Shown piece after piece: positions 33,541 to 43,365 of a stretch of 54,809 bases of DNA (positions are counted from its first letter, which is position 1; every line of letters starts with the position of its first letter). Position numbers and translations under genes: made by a program. A model generated the notes under the pieces. The model saw nothing but the letters and a program-made list of their open reading frames with translations, made no database searches and was not told the DNA's origin. The DNA comes from Umezawaea sp049997955 (GTDB lineage: Bacteria; Actinomycetota; Actinomycetes; Mycobacteriales; Pseudonocardiaceae): the NCBI GenBank assembly GCA_049997955.1, contig JAEBDY010000029.1, positions 1 through 54,809 on the forward strand. Direction: 5' to 3'.

Positions 33541-34443
33541 TCACGAAGTGGCGCGGGGGTGCGCGGTGGCGTAGACCTCCCGCAGCGTGGTGACCGTGAC
33601 CAGCGTGTACACCTGCGTCGTGGTCACCGAGGCGTGGCCGAGGAGTTCCTGCACCACGCGGACGTCCGCCCCGCCTTCGAGCAGGTGGGTGGCGAAGGAA
33701 TGCCGCAGCGTGTGCGGCGAGACGACGGCGGTGATGCCCGCGCGCTCGGCCGCGGTCTTGAGCACCTGCCACGCCGTCTGGCGCGACAGCCGTCCACCGC
33801 GGGCGTTGAGGAAAACCGCTGGTGTGCCACGACCTTTGGCCGCGAGTCCCGGCCGGGCGCGCACCAGGTAGGTCTCCAGCGCCCCGAGCGCGGGCCTGCC
33901 GACCGGCACGAGGCGCTGCTTGCCGCCCTTGCCGTCCAGCAGTGCCGTGCGCTCCCCCGCGTCGACGTCGTCCACGTCCAGTCCGACGACCTCGGAGATG
34001 CGCGCTCCCGTGGAATAGAGGAGTTCCAGCAGCGCCCGGTCGCGCAGCGATCGCGGATCGTCGCCGGGGTGGGAATCCAGCAGCCGCAGCACGTCGTCCA
34101 CCGGCAGCGCCTTCGGCAGTCGGCGCGGCGGTGTCGGCGGCGCCACTTCGCGGGCCGGGTCGCCTGGCACGACGCCTTCGCGGTGCGCGAACCTGTGCAG
34201 CCCGCGGACGGCCGACAGCGTGCGCGCGGCCGACGACGCGGCCAGCCCGCTTTCCCGCAACGTGGCCAGGAAATCCCCGACGTGCGCCTCGGTGACGTCC
34301 GCGAGGTCGACGACGCCGCGCGACGCCAGGTGCTCGGTGTAGCGGCGGAGGTCGCGGCCGTAGGAATCCAGGGTGTTGCGGGAGGTGCCGCGTTCCACGG
34401 CCAGGTGGTCGAGGTACCTCCGCACCACGTCGGGGACGATCAC
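33541..34443 (-). CDS. xerD: Tyrosine site-specific recombinase XerD
   Basis: The 300-residue protein has an N-terminal SAM-like core-binding domain (YLDHLAVERGTSRNTLDSYG) and a catalytic domain. The full tyrosine recombinase set is present: Arg148 (STGARISEV), Lys172 (DGKGGKQR), His244-x-x-Arg247 (HTLRHSF), His270 (LLGHASVTTT) and Tyr279. With XerC it resolves chromosome dimers at dif. I use GTG 34443, which gives the usual XerD length and N-terminus; a GTG at 34506 would add 21 Gly/Arg-rich residues. The position between NUDIX/pyrG and parA matches Rv1701. Confidence 0.92.
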   Translation of the reverse strand: MIVPDVVRRYLDHLAVERGTSRNTLDSYGRDLRRYTEHLASRGVVDLADVTEAHVGDFLATLRESGLAASSAARTLSAVRGLHRFAHREGVVPGDPAREVAPPTPPRRLPKALPVDDVLRLLDSHPGDDPRSLRDRALLELLYSTGARISEVVGLDVDDVDAGERTALLDGKGGKQRLVPVGRPALGALETYLVRARPGLAAKGRGTPAVFLNARGGRLSRQTAWQVLKTAAERAGITAVVSPHTLRHSFATHLLEGGADVRVVQELLGHASVTTTQVYTLVTVTTLREVYATAHPRATS

Positions 34444-34604
34444 GAAGCCACCGCCGCGTCGGGAAAACCCTTGCCCGCCAACGACGGCGCGCGACGCCCG
34501 TGGCACGTCTGCTCGTGTGGAATCCGGACCGGCACCCGATCAGCCTAGGCCCGGCTTCGCGTTTCGGCGTGGTCGACCGGAGCGCATCGACTACCGTTCC
34601 GGCC

Positions 34605-35168
34605 GTGTCAGGACCTTTCGAGCCGAATCCCGTGCGCATCGGCAACCAGCAGCGCGAGGAAGCCATCCGCGCCCTCAACGACCACTTCGCCGCCGGGCGG
34701 ATCGAGATCGGCGAGTACGAGCAGCGCGTCGCCTACGCGTCCGCCGCCCAGACCATCACCGAATTGGGCTCCCTCTTCGCCGACCTGCCAGCCCCCCACC
34801 CGCCGTTCCTGGTGATGCCACCCCCGCCGCCCCCGTACGGCACGTCCTACGCACCCCCACCCCCACCGCCCCCGTTCACGCCCCCGTCGGGCTACGGCAC
34901 CGCACCCGGCTACCAGGTGCCCTTCGCGCCGTACGGCATCGACCCGATGACCGGCTACCCGCTGTCGGACAAGTCCAAGGTCGTCGCGGGCGTCCTGCAA
35001 CTCTTCATCGGCACCCTGGGCATCGGCCGCTTCTACACCGGCCACACCGGCATCGCGGTGGCCCAACTGCTGACGTGCGGCGGCTGCGGCATCTGGGCGC
35101 TGGTGGACGGCATCATGCTGCTGGTCAACGGCGGCACGGACGCCCAGGGACGCCGACTACGCGACTAG
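34605..35168 (+). CDS. DUF1707-TM2 membrane protein
   Basis: The 187-residue protein starts with a DUF1707 (SHOCT-like) segment, VRIGNQQREEAIRALNDHFA followed by GRIEIGEYEQRVAYA. A linker rich in Pro, Gly and Tyr comes next, and then a TM2 domain with two membrane helices: KVVAGVLQLFIGTLGIGRFY, tight turn, IAVAQLLTCGGCGIWALVDG. GTG 34605 gives the standard DUF1707 N-terminus. It is convergent with, and overlaps by 12 bp, a DUF2752 gene; these two families often neighbour each other. Function unknown. Confidence 0.88.
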   Translation: MSGPFEPNPVRIGNQQREEAIRALNDHFAAGRIEIGEYEQRVAYASAAQTITELGSLFADLPAPHPPFLVMPPPPPPYGTSYAPPPPPPPFTPPSGYGTAPGYQVPFAPYGIDPMTGYPLSDKSKVVAGVLQLFIGTLGIGRFYTGHTGIAVAQLLTCGGCGIWALVDGIMLLVNGGTDAQGRRLRD

Positions 35169-35543
35169 GTTCCGACCAACGGCCCAGACGAGGCCGACCG
35201 CGACGACCACCTGCCCGACCCCCTTGGAAACAGGCGGGTTCGGCAGGCCCTTGCGGTCGGCCAGGAACCACCGGAACCACAGCCAACCCAGCAACGGCAA
35301 CCCCGCGACGAGCATCACCGGGTTGAAGTGCCAGGCAGCGACAAGATCACCGTGCAGCAACGCGTGAACCATGCGAGTGGCCCCGCAGGCAGGACAGTCC
35401 AACCCGGTGAGCCAGTTGAACGGACAACGCGGAAGCCATCCCCCTGGCCGAGTGGGATCGGAGAAGAAAACCACGACACCCAACCCCACACCCGCCACCA
35501 GAACACCCAAGGGCCCGGTAACGCTCTTGCGCAGGTTCACCAC
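35157..35543 (-). CDS. DUF2752 membrane protein
   Basis: The 128-residue protein has three hydrophobic segments and the DUF2752 signature LDCPACGATRMVHALLHGDL followed by AAWHFNP. The CPxCG pair could bind metal or form a disulfide. The family is often encoded beside TM2-domain proteins, as here (12-bp overlap of the 3' ends). The function is unknown. Confidence 0.88.
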   Translation of the reverse strand: MVNLRKSVTGPLGVLVAGVGLGVVVFFSDPTRPGGWLPRCPFNWLTGLDCPACGATRMVHALLHGDLVAAWHFNPVMLVAGLPLLGWLWFRWFLADRKGLPNPPVSKGVGQVVVAVGLVWAVGRNLVA

Positions 35544-35991
35544 CCCATTGTGCCGCGCCCAACAGCCTCAAAGCCAAACCAGGACCAGAACAGCAACACG
35601 CAACACAACCACCACCGCCCAAGCGGAAGCACCCAACCCAAGGGGCCCCCAGACCCCTCCCTGCCCCCGATCCCCAGCGCCCTCATGTCCGTCCGCTACG
35701 GGTCAAGGCATCTTTCCCGCCTTGACGCGGCGCGGACGGACATGGAGACAATCGCGCACCGGGGGGAACCCAAACCCCGACCCCCGCTGGAACTAGGGCT
35801 TCAGGAGCCGGAGTCGAAGCCGAAGCCGGATCTCCACCCTCCGGACTACAGGCCAAGCCTCCATGGACCGAACCCGCCAACGACGCGATCCGGCAGCTTC
35901 AAACTCGAAAACTGAGACTCGAACTCAGGCCTCAAACCCGAAGGCCAGGGTTCGGACCAGAACCCCACAACTGAGGCCCGGACCCAACCCC
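35544..35991. other. Intergenic region with dispersed hairpin
   Basis: No gene is supported. The left half is rich in CA/AC-type runs, the right half has short imperfect direct repeats (GAAGCCGAAGCCGG; GGGTTCGGACCAGAACCCC). The main structure is the hairpin at 35684-35744, listed separately. Confidence 0.55.
35684..35744. repeat. Long hairpin with dispersed 25-nt core (copy 2)
   Basis: The core at 35702-35726 is the exact reverse complement of 162-186 (arms GTCAAGGC/GCCTTGAC, loop ATCTTTCCC). It is enclosed by a 13-bp outer stem (35684-35696 with 35732-35744, CATGTCCGTCCGC) unrelated in sequence to the outer stem of copy 1, with a 5-nt internal loop between. Conserved tip with changed but still paired base points to a maintained structure. 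Confidence 0.82.
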
Positions 35992-36614
35992 TCACCCCCG
36001 CATACGATCCGCAAACGTGTGCGGCCGATCCGGCCAAGGCGCGTCCGCCGCACGGGCCTCAGCCCCGGCCACCACGGCCTGTGCCGCCAACACCCCGCCC
36101 ACGGCTGCACCGTTCACGATCTCCCCGGCCAACGCCATCCGCACGGCTTCGGCCAACGGCACCCGCCGGATCACCAGGTCGGCTTCCTCGTCCCCCTGCA
36201 ACTCGCGGTCCACAGTGGACAAACCCTGCGCCAGGAACACCCGCACCACCTCGTCGGTGAACCCCGGCGAGGCCGCGACATCGACCAATGTGGACCACCG
36301 CGAGGCGTCCAAACCGACTTCCTCGGCCAATTCCCGCCGCGCGCCTTCGACGGGCACCTCGTCCGGCGAGTCCAACAACCCGGCGGGCAGCTCCCACAGC
36401 CGGTGGCCGAGCGGGTGCCGGTACTGGTGGATCAGGACCACCTGCCCGTCGTCGTCCAACGCGACGACGGCCACCGCCCCGAGGTGCTCCACGACCTCGC
36501 GGAGGGCCGTTCCGCCGCCGGGCATGGCGACCTCGTCGACCCGCAGCCCCACGACCCGCCCGATGTGCACGTCCCGCGAGGAGACGGTGCGGAACTCGTG
36601 GGAACCCGCCGCGG

Positions 36615-36618
<4 letters not shown>
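35992..36618 (-). CDS. NUDIX hydrolase, ADP-ribose pyrophosphatase type
   Basis: The 208-residue protein has the NUDIX box within GLLDSPDEVPVEGARRELAE and EVGL; the helix part RRELAEEVGL is canonical, while the Gly-to-Glu spacing is one residue longer than the textbook motif. The preceding VVLIHQYRHPLGHRLWELPA is typical of ADP-ribose pyrophosphatases, which cleave ADP-ribose to AMP and ribose 5-phosphate. The GTG start at 36618 forms a GTGA overlap with the pyrG stop. Same place as Rv1700. Confidence 0.9.
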
Positions 36619-38309
<1,691 letters not shown>

Positions 38310-38439
38310 CAACGAGGCTCCCGTGGTCTGAAAGATTTCCGAAAGGGGATAACCCCTGTCCACGGGCCACGACTGTAACACGGTCGCCGCTCCGCGGACT
38401 CCGGGCTCGGCCGCCTCAGGTCGGCAGTTCGTGCCCCGA

Positions 38440-38486
38440 TTTTTCCGGGCAGGGCAGGGACTTCGTCGCTGCCCTGCCCGAAAAAA
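38440..38486. terminator. Strong hairpin between mctB-type gene and pyrG
   Basis: A perfect 12-bp stem (38446-38457 with 38469-38480, CGGGCAGGGCAG) extended at its base by a T5/A6 pairing. The T-run precedes and the A-run follows the stem on either strand, the reverse of a classical terminator, so U-tract release is not expected. It could still end mctB... upstream transcription or shield the pyrG leader, which begins about 130 bp further on. Confidence 0.55.
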
Positions 38487-38557
38487 TGGTGACCCGACCT
38501 ACCGACGCGGCCTCGCATGGGAGTCGCCTGTGCGATGAACGTCACCTACCTGGGTGA

Positions 38558-39496
38558 TCAGCCCACCTGGCCTGGTGATGGGGCCTCGGCGTTGCCCGCG
38601 TTGCCGTAGCGGCCGGACTTGCCGTCCAACTGCTCACGCAGTGCGAGCACGGTGACCACGCGGCCCGCTGCCGAGTCGGCGTTGTCGACGGTGGAGAGCA
38701 CCGAGGTGGCCGCCGTGTCGGCGCGGACCACGCCGATGCCTCCGGTGCCGTTTGCCGAGCCGTCGCCGCCCGCGAGGACCGTTCCCGCGCCGGTGCGGTC
38801 GAGCTGGATGGCGAACCGGGCGATGGTGGCGGCCCGGTCACCGGCCGAGTCGCCGACCACGGAGCCGCCGGTGAGCACGACGGCGACCTGCGCGGGCCGC
38901 AGGCCCTGACCGGGTTTCACGAAACCCGCGCCGGACAGCCCACCGAGGGCCGAGGCGATCTCGTCGTCCGACGCCTGGGGCTCGTTGGTGTCCTTGTTGA
39001 GCAGCAACAGGGTGCCGAGGAGGCCGCCCGCTCGGGTGCCGGGGTCGGACGCGGTCGGCAGCTGGGTGCCCGCGGGTTGCAGGCGGGCGACCAGATCGCG
39101 CAGCTGGTCGGCCTTGTGCGGGTCGACGAAGGAGTCGGTGAGCTGGAGTTCGCCGGTGACCGCGGCGCCGGACGCGCGCAGCAGCGCGGCCAGCGAGTCG
39201 CGGTCGCTCGGCCGCGCGTCGGCGGTGGTGACGAGCACGACCGTGCGGTCGGTGAGCTGGCCCTTGACCGACAGCGGGCCTACGGAGGTGGCGAAGCGGT
39301 CGGCCTCGGACAGCTTGGCGTTGAGCGCGTTGCGCTCGGACTCCAGGTCCACGACCTGCTTGCCCAGCGCGCCGTTGTCGTCGCTCAGCCCGGACAGCAG
39401 CCTGCTGCTGATCGCCGTCGACCCGAGCACGACGCCCACCGCGAGCGCCAGGAAGACGGCGGTGATCGAGACGATGTGGTAGCGCAGCGAGATCAA
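38558..39496 (-). CDS. mctB: MctB/SteB-family envelope protein (DUF3186)
   Basis: The 312-residue protein starts MISLRYHIVSITAVFLALAV followed by GVVLGSTAIS, one N-terminal membrane anchor, then a coiled coil (VVDLESERNALNAKLSEADR) and a large extracytoplasmic domain. It matches the Rv1698 family, annotated as copper transporter MctB; the corynebacterial homologue SteB works with SteA in daughter cell separation. The 4-nt overlap with steA supports a joint role. The C-terminus GNAGNAEAPSPGQVG is likely flexible. Whether copper transport or cytokinesis is the main role here is open. Confidence 0.88.
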   Translation of the reverse strand: MISLRYHIVSITAVFLALAVGVVLGSTAISSRLLSGLSDDNGALGKQVVDLESERNALNAKLSEADRFATSVGPLSVKGQLTDRTVVLVTTADARPSDRDSLAALLRASGAAVTGELQLTDSFVDPHKADQLRDLVARLQPAGTQLPTASDPGTRAGGLLGTLLLLNKDTNEPQASDDEIASALGGLSGAGFVKPGQGLRPAQVAVVLTGGSVVGDSAGDRAATIARFAIQLDRTGAGTVLAGGDGSANGTGGIGVVRADTAATSVLSTVDNADSAAGRVVTVLALREQLDGKSGRYGNAGNAEAPSPGQVG

Positions 39497-40677
39497 GAGA
39501 ACAGCCCCTTCGTCCAGGTGGAGACGGTGCGGAACGCGTCGGCGGCGATGTCGACGTAGACGTGGCCGACGCCGGACACGGCCACCGCGGCCACCATCGC
39601 GAGCACGGCGGCCAGCACCAGCAGGACGATCACGCCGAACGAGACCCGGCTGTGGTGCAGGGTGGCGACGGCCGCGCCGTCGACCAGCTTGCTGCCGAGC
39701 TTGAGCCGGGTGAGGAACGTGGACGGGTTGGAGCCCGAGTGGCCGCGGTCGAGGAACTCCCGCAGGCCCGCCTGGACGCCGACGGTCACGACGAGGCTGG
39801 CGCCGTGCGCCTCGGCGAGGAGCAGCGCGAGGTCCTCGGCGTTGCCCGAAGACGGGAACGTCACCGCGCCGATGCCGAGGTCCTGGATGCGCTCCAGGCC
39901 GGGCGCGTGGCCGTCGGTCTGCGCGGGCACGACGACCTCGCGGCCCGCCTTCAGCGTCTCGGTGCCGATGCCGTCCGGGTCGCCGACGATGACGTCCGGC
40001 TTGTAGCCGGCGGCGAACAGCGTGTCCGCGCCGGTGTCGACGCCCACCAGCACCGGCCGGTACTCGCGGATGTACTTGCGGAGCCTCCGCAGCTCCTCGG
40101 CGTGGCTCCGCCCGCCCGCGACGACCAGCACCTGCCGGTCGCGCATCGGCACGTACAGCTCCGGCACGCCCACGCCGTCGAGCACCAGCGCGCGCTCGCG
40201 GCGCAGGAACTCGATGGTGTTGGCGGAGAACGCCTCCAGCTGCGCGGCCATGCCCGCCTTGGCCTCGATCATGGCGTCGGCGATGGACTCGGCGCTCTGC
40301 TCGTCGCCGCGCGCGACCTCGGTCTCGCCGTCGTACACGACGCCGTCGAGCAGCCGCAGCTTCGTGCCGTCCCTGATGTCGCGCAGCACCGAGCTGCCGA
40401 CGTTGTCGATGAGCGGGATGCCCGCCTCGATCAGCAGTTCCGGCCCCAGGTTCGGGAACCGGCCGGAGATCGACGGGGAGGCGTTCACCACCCCGACCAC
40501 CTCGGCGGCGACGAGCGCCTCCGCGGTGCGGCGGTCGATGTCGACCTGGTCGAGCACGGCGACGTCGCCCGGACTCAGCCGCCTCAGCAGGTCGCCCGCG
40601 CGGCGATCGACCCGTGCGACGCCGATGGCGCCCGGCAGGTCGCGGTTCGTGCGGCTGAGCAACCCGGAGAGCTTCAT
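39493..40677 (-). CDS. steA: Cytokinetic ring protein SteA
   Basis: The 394-residue protein has a thiamin-pyrophosphokinase-like domain (VLVGVDTGADTLFAAGYKPD, VIVGDPDGIGTETLKAGREV) and one C-terminal membrane helix (SFGVIVLLVLAAVLAMVAAV), with the bulk inside the cell. The motif set matches Rv1697/SteA, which in Corynebacterium recruits peptidoglycan hydrolase activity with SteB at the division site. ATGA overlap couples it to the mctB-type gene. Upstream, 63 bp away, begins an array of membrane protein genes on the same strand. Confidence 0.9.
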   Translation of the reverse strand: MKLSGLLSRTNRDLPGAIGVARVDRRAGDLLRRLSPGDVAVLDQVDIDRRTAEALVAAEVVGVVNASPSISGRFPNLGPELLIEAGIPLIDNVGSSVLRDIRDGTKLRLLDGVVYDGETEVARGDEQSAESIADAMIEAKAGMAAQLEAFSANTIEFLRRERALVLDGVGVPELYVPMRDRQVLVVAGGRSHAEELRRLRKYIREYRPVLVGVDTGADTLFAAGYKPDVIVGDPDGIGTETLKAGREVVVPAQTDGHAPGLERIQDLGIGAVTFPSSGNAEDLALLLAEAHGASLVVTVGVQAGLREFLDRGHSGSNPSTFLTRLKLGSKLVDGAAVATLHHSRVSFGVIVLLVLAAVLAMVAAVAVSGVGHVYVDIAADAFRTVSTWTKGLFS

Positions 40678-40740
40678 GCGTCCGATGGTGGCTGATCCAC
40701 GAGCGGGGGCCGGGATGCCACGCCGACCGATATGGGCAGC

Positions 40741-41334
40741 TCAGCCGGGTGATGATTCCTCTGTGGACACAGATGGGTGAATCGGGATCCCCATCGGAGG
40801 GGTATCGGTGTCGTCATCGTCCGGAAGCTGGTAGGCGACCGGGGCCTTCGCCTTCAGCCGCTGCACCAGCAGACCGCCCGCGAACGCCACGACGGCCGCG
40901 GCCACCAGCGTCCACATGCCGCTGCCCACCCTGGTCTCGATCGATCCGCGGACGGCGTCGTTCTCCCGCGCCACCACCAGGACGGCTTGACCCACGGTCC
41001 ACACGCAGCCGACGAGCATCGTGGCAGCCGCGACCGCGCCGACCCTGATCGCCACCACCGCCCGCGCCGGGAGCCGCTGGGAGAAGGGCACCAGCAGCGC
41101 CACGAGCACCAGCAGCGCCGCCGCGACGACCATCGGCACCCCGTAGAGGACCGAGTCGGGCACCAGCTCCACGCCCCCGTCCGGGGTCGTGTACTGGCTG
41201 CTCCACGAGGTCATCCGGAACCCGGACCGGAAGCCGCTGTCGACCCGTTCCTGCTCGTACAGCGGCCGCAGCGAGCCCGCCACCGCCAGCACCGCACCCA
41301 GGAGCAGCGCGACCACGCCCACGATCCGCCTCAC
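40741..41334 (-). CDS. Tandem membrane protein paralogue 4 (last of array)
   Basis: The 197-residue protein has four predicted helices: RRIVGVVALLLGAVLAVAGS, a long exposed loop, YGVPMVVAAALLVLVALLVP, an AATMLVGCVWTVGQAVLVV helix, and TLVAAAVVAFAGGLLVQRL. The cytoplasmic tail has the array's shared signature VAYQLPDDDDTDTPPMGIP. It clearly resembles the next gene upstream in layout and motifs (SLxPLYEQ after helix 1; VWTVGQ in helix 3). GTG 41334 forms a GTGA overlap with that gene. No known family name; function unknown, probably tied to the division genes downstream. Confidence 0.78.
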   Translation of the reverse strand: MRRIVGVVALLLGAVLAVAGSLRPLYEQERVDSGFRSGFRMTSWSSQYTTPDGGVELVPDSVLYGVPMVVAAALLVLVALLVPFSQRLPARAVVAIRVGAVAAATMLVGCVWTVGQAVLVVARENDAVRGSIETRVGSGMWTLVAAAVVAFAGGLLVQRLKAKAPVAYQLPDDDDTDTPPMGIPIHPSVSTEESSPG

Positions 41335-41987
41335 GCGCCACCGCCGCGGGTGTCCTCGGGGAACGGGATCCCCTGCGGCGGGGTGTCGGTGTCGTCCTCG
41401 TCCGGCAGCCGGTAGACGACCGCTCCCCCCGGCTCGGGTTCGGGCAGGAGCGCGGACGTCCCGTGCTCCGGCCAGTCCTGCACGAGCAGGCCGCCCGCCA
41501 GTGCCGCGCCGCAGGCGAGCACCAGGACCCACGTGCCCGGCCCGACGTCCCCCTGGACCGCCTTGGTGCCCTGGTCCGACACCGCCAGCAGCACGAGTTG
41601 ACCCACGGTCCACACGGAGCCGATGAGCAGCGCGGCCACCGCGACCGCGCCGATGCTCGTGGGCGCGGCGAACCGGGAGGGCAGGCGGGGAGCGGCGAGC
41701 ACCAGCGCCGCCACGACGGCGAGCAACGCCGCCGCCACGACCACCGGCACCCCGAAGTGGGTCTGCTCGTCCTCGGACGGGGCGAAGTCCATCGTCGACT
41801 CGATGCCCCAGAGCGTCATCGAGTACGTCTCCCGCTCGGCGGTGAACATGATCACCTGCTCGAACACCGGCATCAGCGACCCCGCCACCGCCAGCACAGC
41901 GCCCGCCACCAGCACCACCGCGCCGATCACGTGCCGCACCCGCGACGGTGCCGCCTCGGCGGTCTCCCCACCGCTCGGCAGTTCCAC
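41331..41987 (-). CDS. Tandem membrane protein paralogue 3
   Basis: The 218-residue protein repeats the four-helix layout: RHVIGAVVLVAGAVLAVAGS, loop, FGVPVVVAAALLAVVAALVL, LLIGSVWTVGQLVLLAV and WVLVLACGAALAGGLLVQDW. The tail has VVYRLPDEDDTDTPPQGIPF. Helix 1 is followed by SLMPVFEQ, matching SLRPLYEQ in the neighbour. GTG 41987 has a purine-rich GGGGGGAA upstream. I cannot assign a function. Confidence 0.78.
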   Translation of the reverse strand: MELPSGGETAEAAPSRVRHVIGAVVLVAGAVLAVAGSLMPVFEQVIMFTAERETYSMTLWGIESTMDFAPSEDEQTHFGVPVVVAAALLAVVAALVLAAPRLPSRFAAPTSIGAVAVAALLIGSVWTVGQLVLLAVSDQGTKAVQGDVGPGTWVLVLACGAALAGGLLVQDWPEHGTSALLPEPEPGGAVVYRLPDEDDTDTPPQGIPFPEDTRGGGA

Positions 41988-42007
41988 GCTTCCCCCCGTT
42001 CGACCCG

Positions 42008-42559
42008 CTACGGCACCTGCTCGTGCTCTTCGGCGTCGGGCAGCCGGTACACGACCGGTCCGTCCGGTTCGGGGGTCGGTTCGACCCGTTCCGGCACGTG
42101 CCGCACCAGCGCACCACCCACGACCGCGACGACGCAGGCGACCGCCAGCACCCACAGGCCGAGGCCGGGGGTGGTCAGGGTGATCGGGTCGACGCGGCGG
42201 TTGCCCTCGGCGAGCCGCAGGTACACCTGGAAGACGACCCAGACGGCGCCGACGAGCATCAGCGGCACGCCCGTCGCGAGGAACCCCGCCACCGCGCCGA
42301 ACCGGCGGCTCCGCAGGAACAGCGCGGCCAGCACGAGCAGGGCGGCCGCGACGGCGATCGGCACGCCGTACTGCACCGAGGACCGGAACTCGTCGCTGTC
42401 CGGCTGCGGTCCGGTGATGGTGCGGCTGTTCCAGGCCGTCACCTCGAACTCCAGCTGCTCGGCGAGCCGGTAGGCCTGGCGGTACAGGGGCAGCAGCGAG
42501 CCGACCAGTGCGAGCAAGGCACCGGCGACCAGCGAGAACACCCCGATCCGCTGCCTCAC
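42008..42559 (-). CDS. Tandem membrane protein paralogue 2
   Basis: The 183-residue protein has the same plan: QRIGVFSLVAGALLALVGSL followed by LPLYRQ, YGVPIAVAAALLVLAALFLR, LMLVGAVWVVFQVYLRL and LWVLAVACVVAVVGGALVRH. The tail ends VVYRLPDAEEHEQVP, so the VYRLPD part is kept but the DTPP part is lost. Coupled by GTGA overlap to the first gene of the array. Function unknown. Confidence 0.78.
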   Translation of the reverse strand: MRQRIGVFSLVAGALLALVGSLLPLYRQAYRLAEQLEFEVTAWNSRTITGPQPDSDEFRSSVQYGVPIAVAAALLVLAALFLRSRRFGAVAGFLATGVPLMLVGAVWVVFQVYLRLAEGNRRVDPITLTTPGLGLWVLAVACVVAVVGGALVRHVPERVEPTPEPDGPVVYRLPDAEEHEQVP

Positions 42560-43365
42560 GAACGGCCAGGGGGATCGACCGGGTCGAGGGTCACGCGGGT
42601 GGTCTCCTCCGGCTCGTCGTCCGGGCCCTGCGGCCCGAACTCGGCGGGCGGGAAGCCCAGCGGCGGCGTGTCGACGTCGTCGGTCTTCACGTCCGGCAAC
42701 TGGTAGACGATCGCCTCGTCGTTCTGCGGCTCCTCGTCGCGTTCCCGCAGGGCGTGCCTGCGGGAACGGCGGCCGGGCGTGGAGCGCGCGGTCTGCAGCT
42801 CCGGCTCGCGCTCGCGTTCGGGCGTCCAGATCTTCTCCCGCACCCGATCGGCGCGTTCCCGCAGCTCGTCCTGGGTGGTGTCCGGTTCGGGCAGGTCCTG
42901 CACGAGGACCGCGCCGACCGCGCCGACGACCCAGCCGACGCCGAGCAGGATCAGCCCGATGTCGACCGTCTGCACCAGTTGGCCGCCCGGTGGCACCGAG
43001 GCGATCGCGATGGCCGCCTGGTTCGTGATGTGCAGGTACACCGACCACGCGGCGCCCAGCAGCACCGCGGCGCCCGCGATGGCCGCCATGCGCCCGACCG
43101 GGGCCGAGGGGGACTGGCGGAACACCAGTGCGGCGGCACCCAGCATCAGCAGGGCCGCCAGCACCAGCGGAACGCCGAAGCCGGGGCTGGACGCCCCGAC
43201 CCCGGTGCTGCCGAACGCCGTGACGACCAGGCTGGTCCCCTGACGTCCGGGGAAGCTGCGGGTCTCCTGGTAGAGCGGCAGCAGGACGCCGCCGATCGTC
43301 GCGACCGCGCCCACCGCCAGCGCGACCGCTCCGATGAGGCTGCGGTTCATCCCGGCTGGATTCAT
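42556..43365 (-). CDS. Tandem membrane protein paralogue 1
   Basis: The 269-residue protein is the longest array member: helix 1 SLIGAVALAVGAVATIGGVL then LPLYQETR, three more helices (GVPLVLAALLMLGAAALVFR; VLLGAAWSVYLHI; IGLILLGVGWVVGAVGAVLV). An 80-residue charged cytoplasmic linker rich in Arg and Glu follows. The tail has AIVYQLPD, then DTPPLGFPP. It starts within the recN stop (ATGA overlap), so the array is co-expressed with recN. A second ATG lies five codons downstream. Function unknown. Confidence 0.8.
   Translation of the reverse strand: MNPAGMNRSLIGAVALAVGAVATIGGVLLPLYQETRSFPGRQGTSLVVTAFGSTGVGASSPGFGVPLVLAALLMLGAAALVFRQSPSAPVGRMAAIAGAAVLLGAAWSVYLHITNQAAIAIASVPPGGQLVQTVDIGLILLGVGWVVGAVGAVLVQDLPEPDTTQDELRERADRVREKIWTPEREREPELQTARSTPGRRSRRHALRERDEEPQNDEAIVYQLPDVKTDDVDTPPLGFPPAEFGPQGPDDEPEETTRVTLDPVDPPGRS

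Noticed and set aside
33541..34443. Integrase of a mobile element
   Set aside because: Length, motifs and the conserved position between pyrG/NUDIX and parA identify chromosomal XerD, and no attachment site or phage genes are near.
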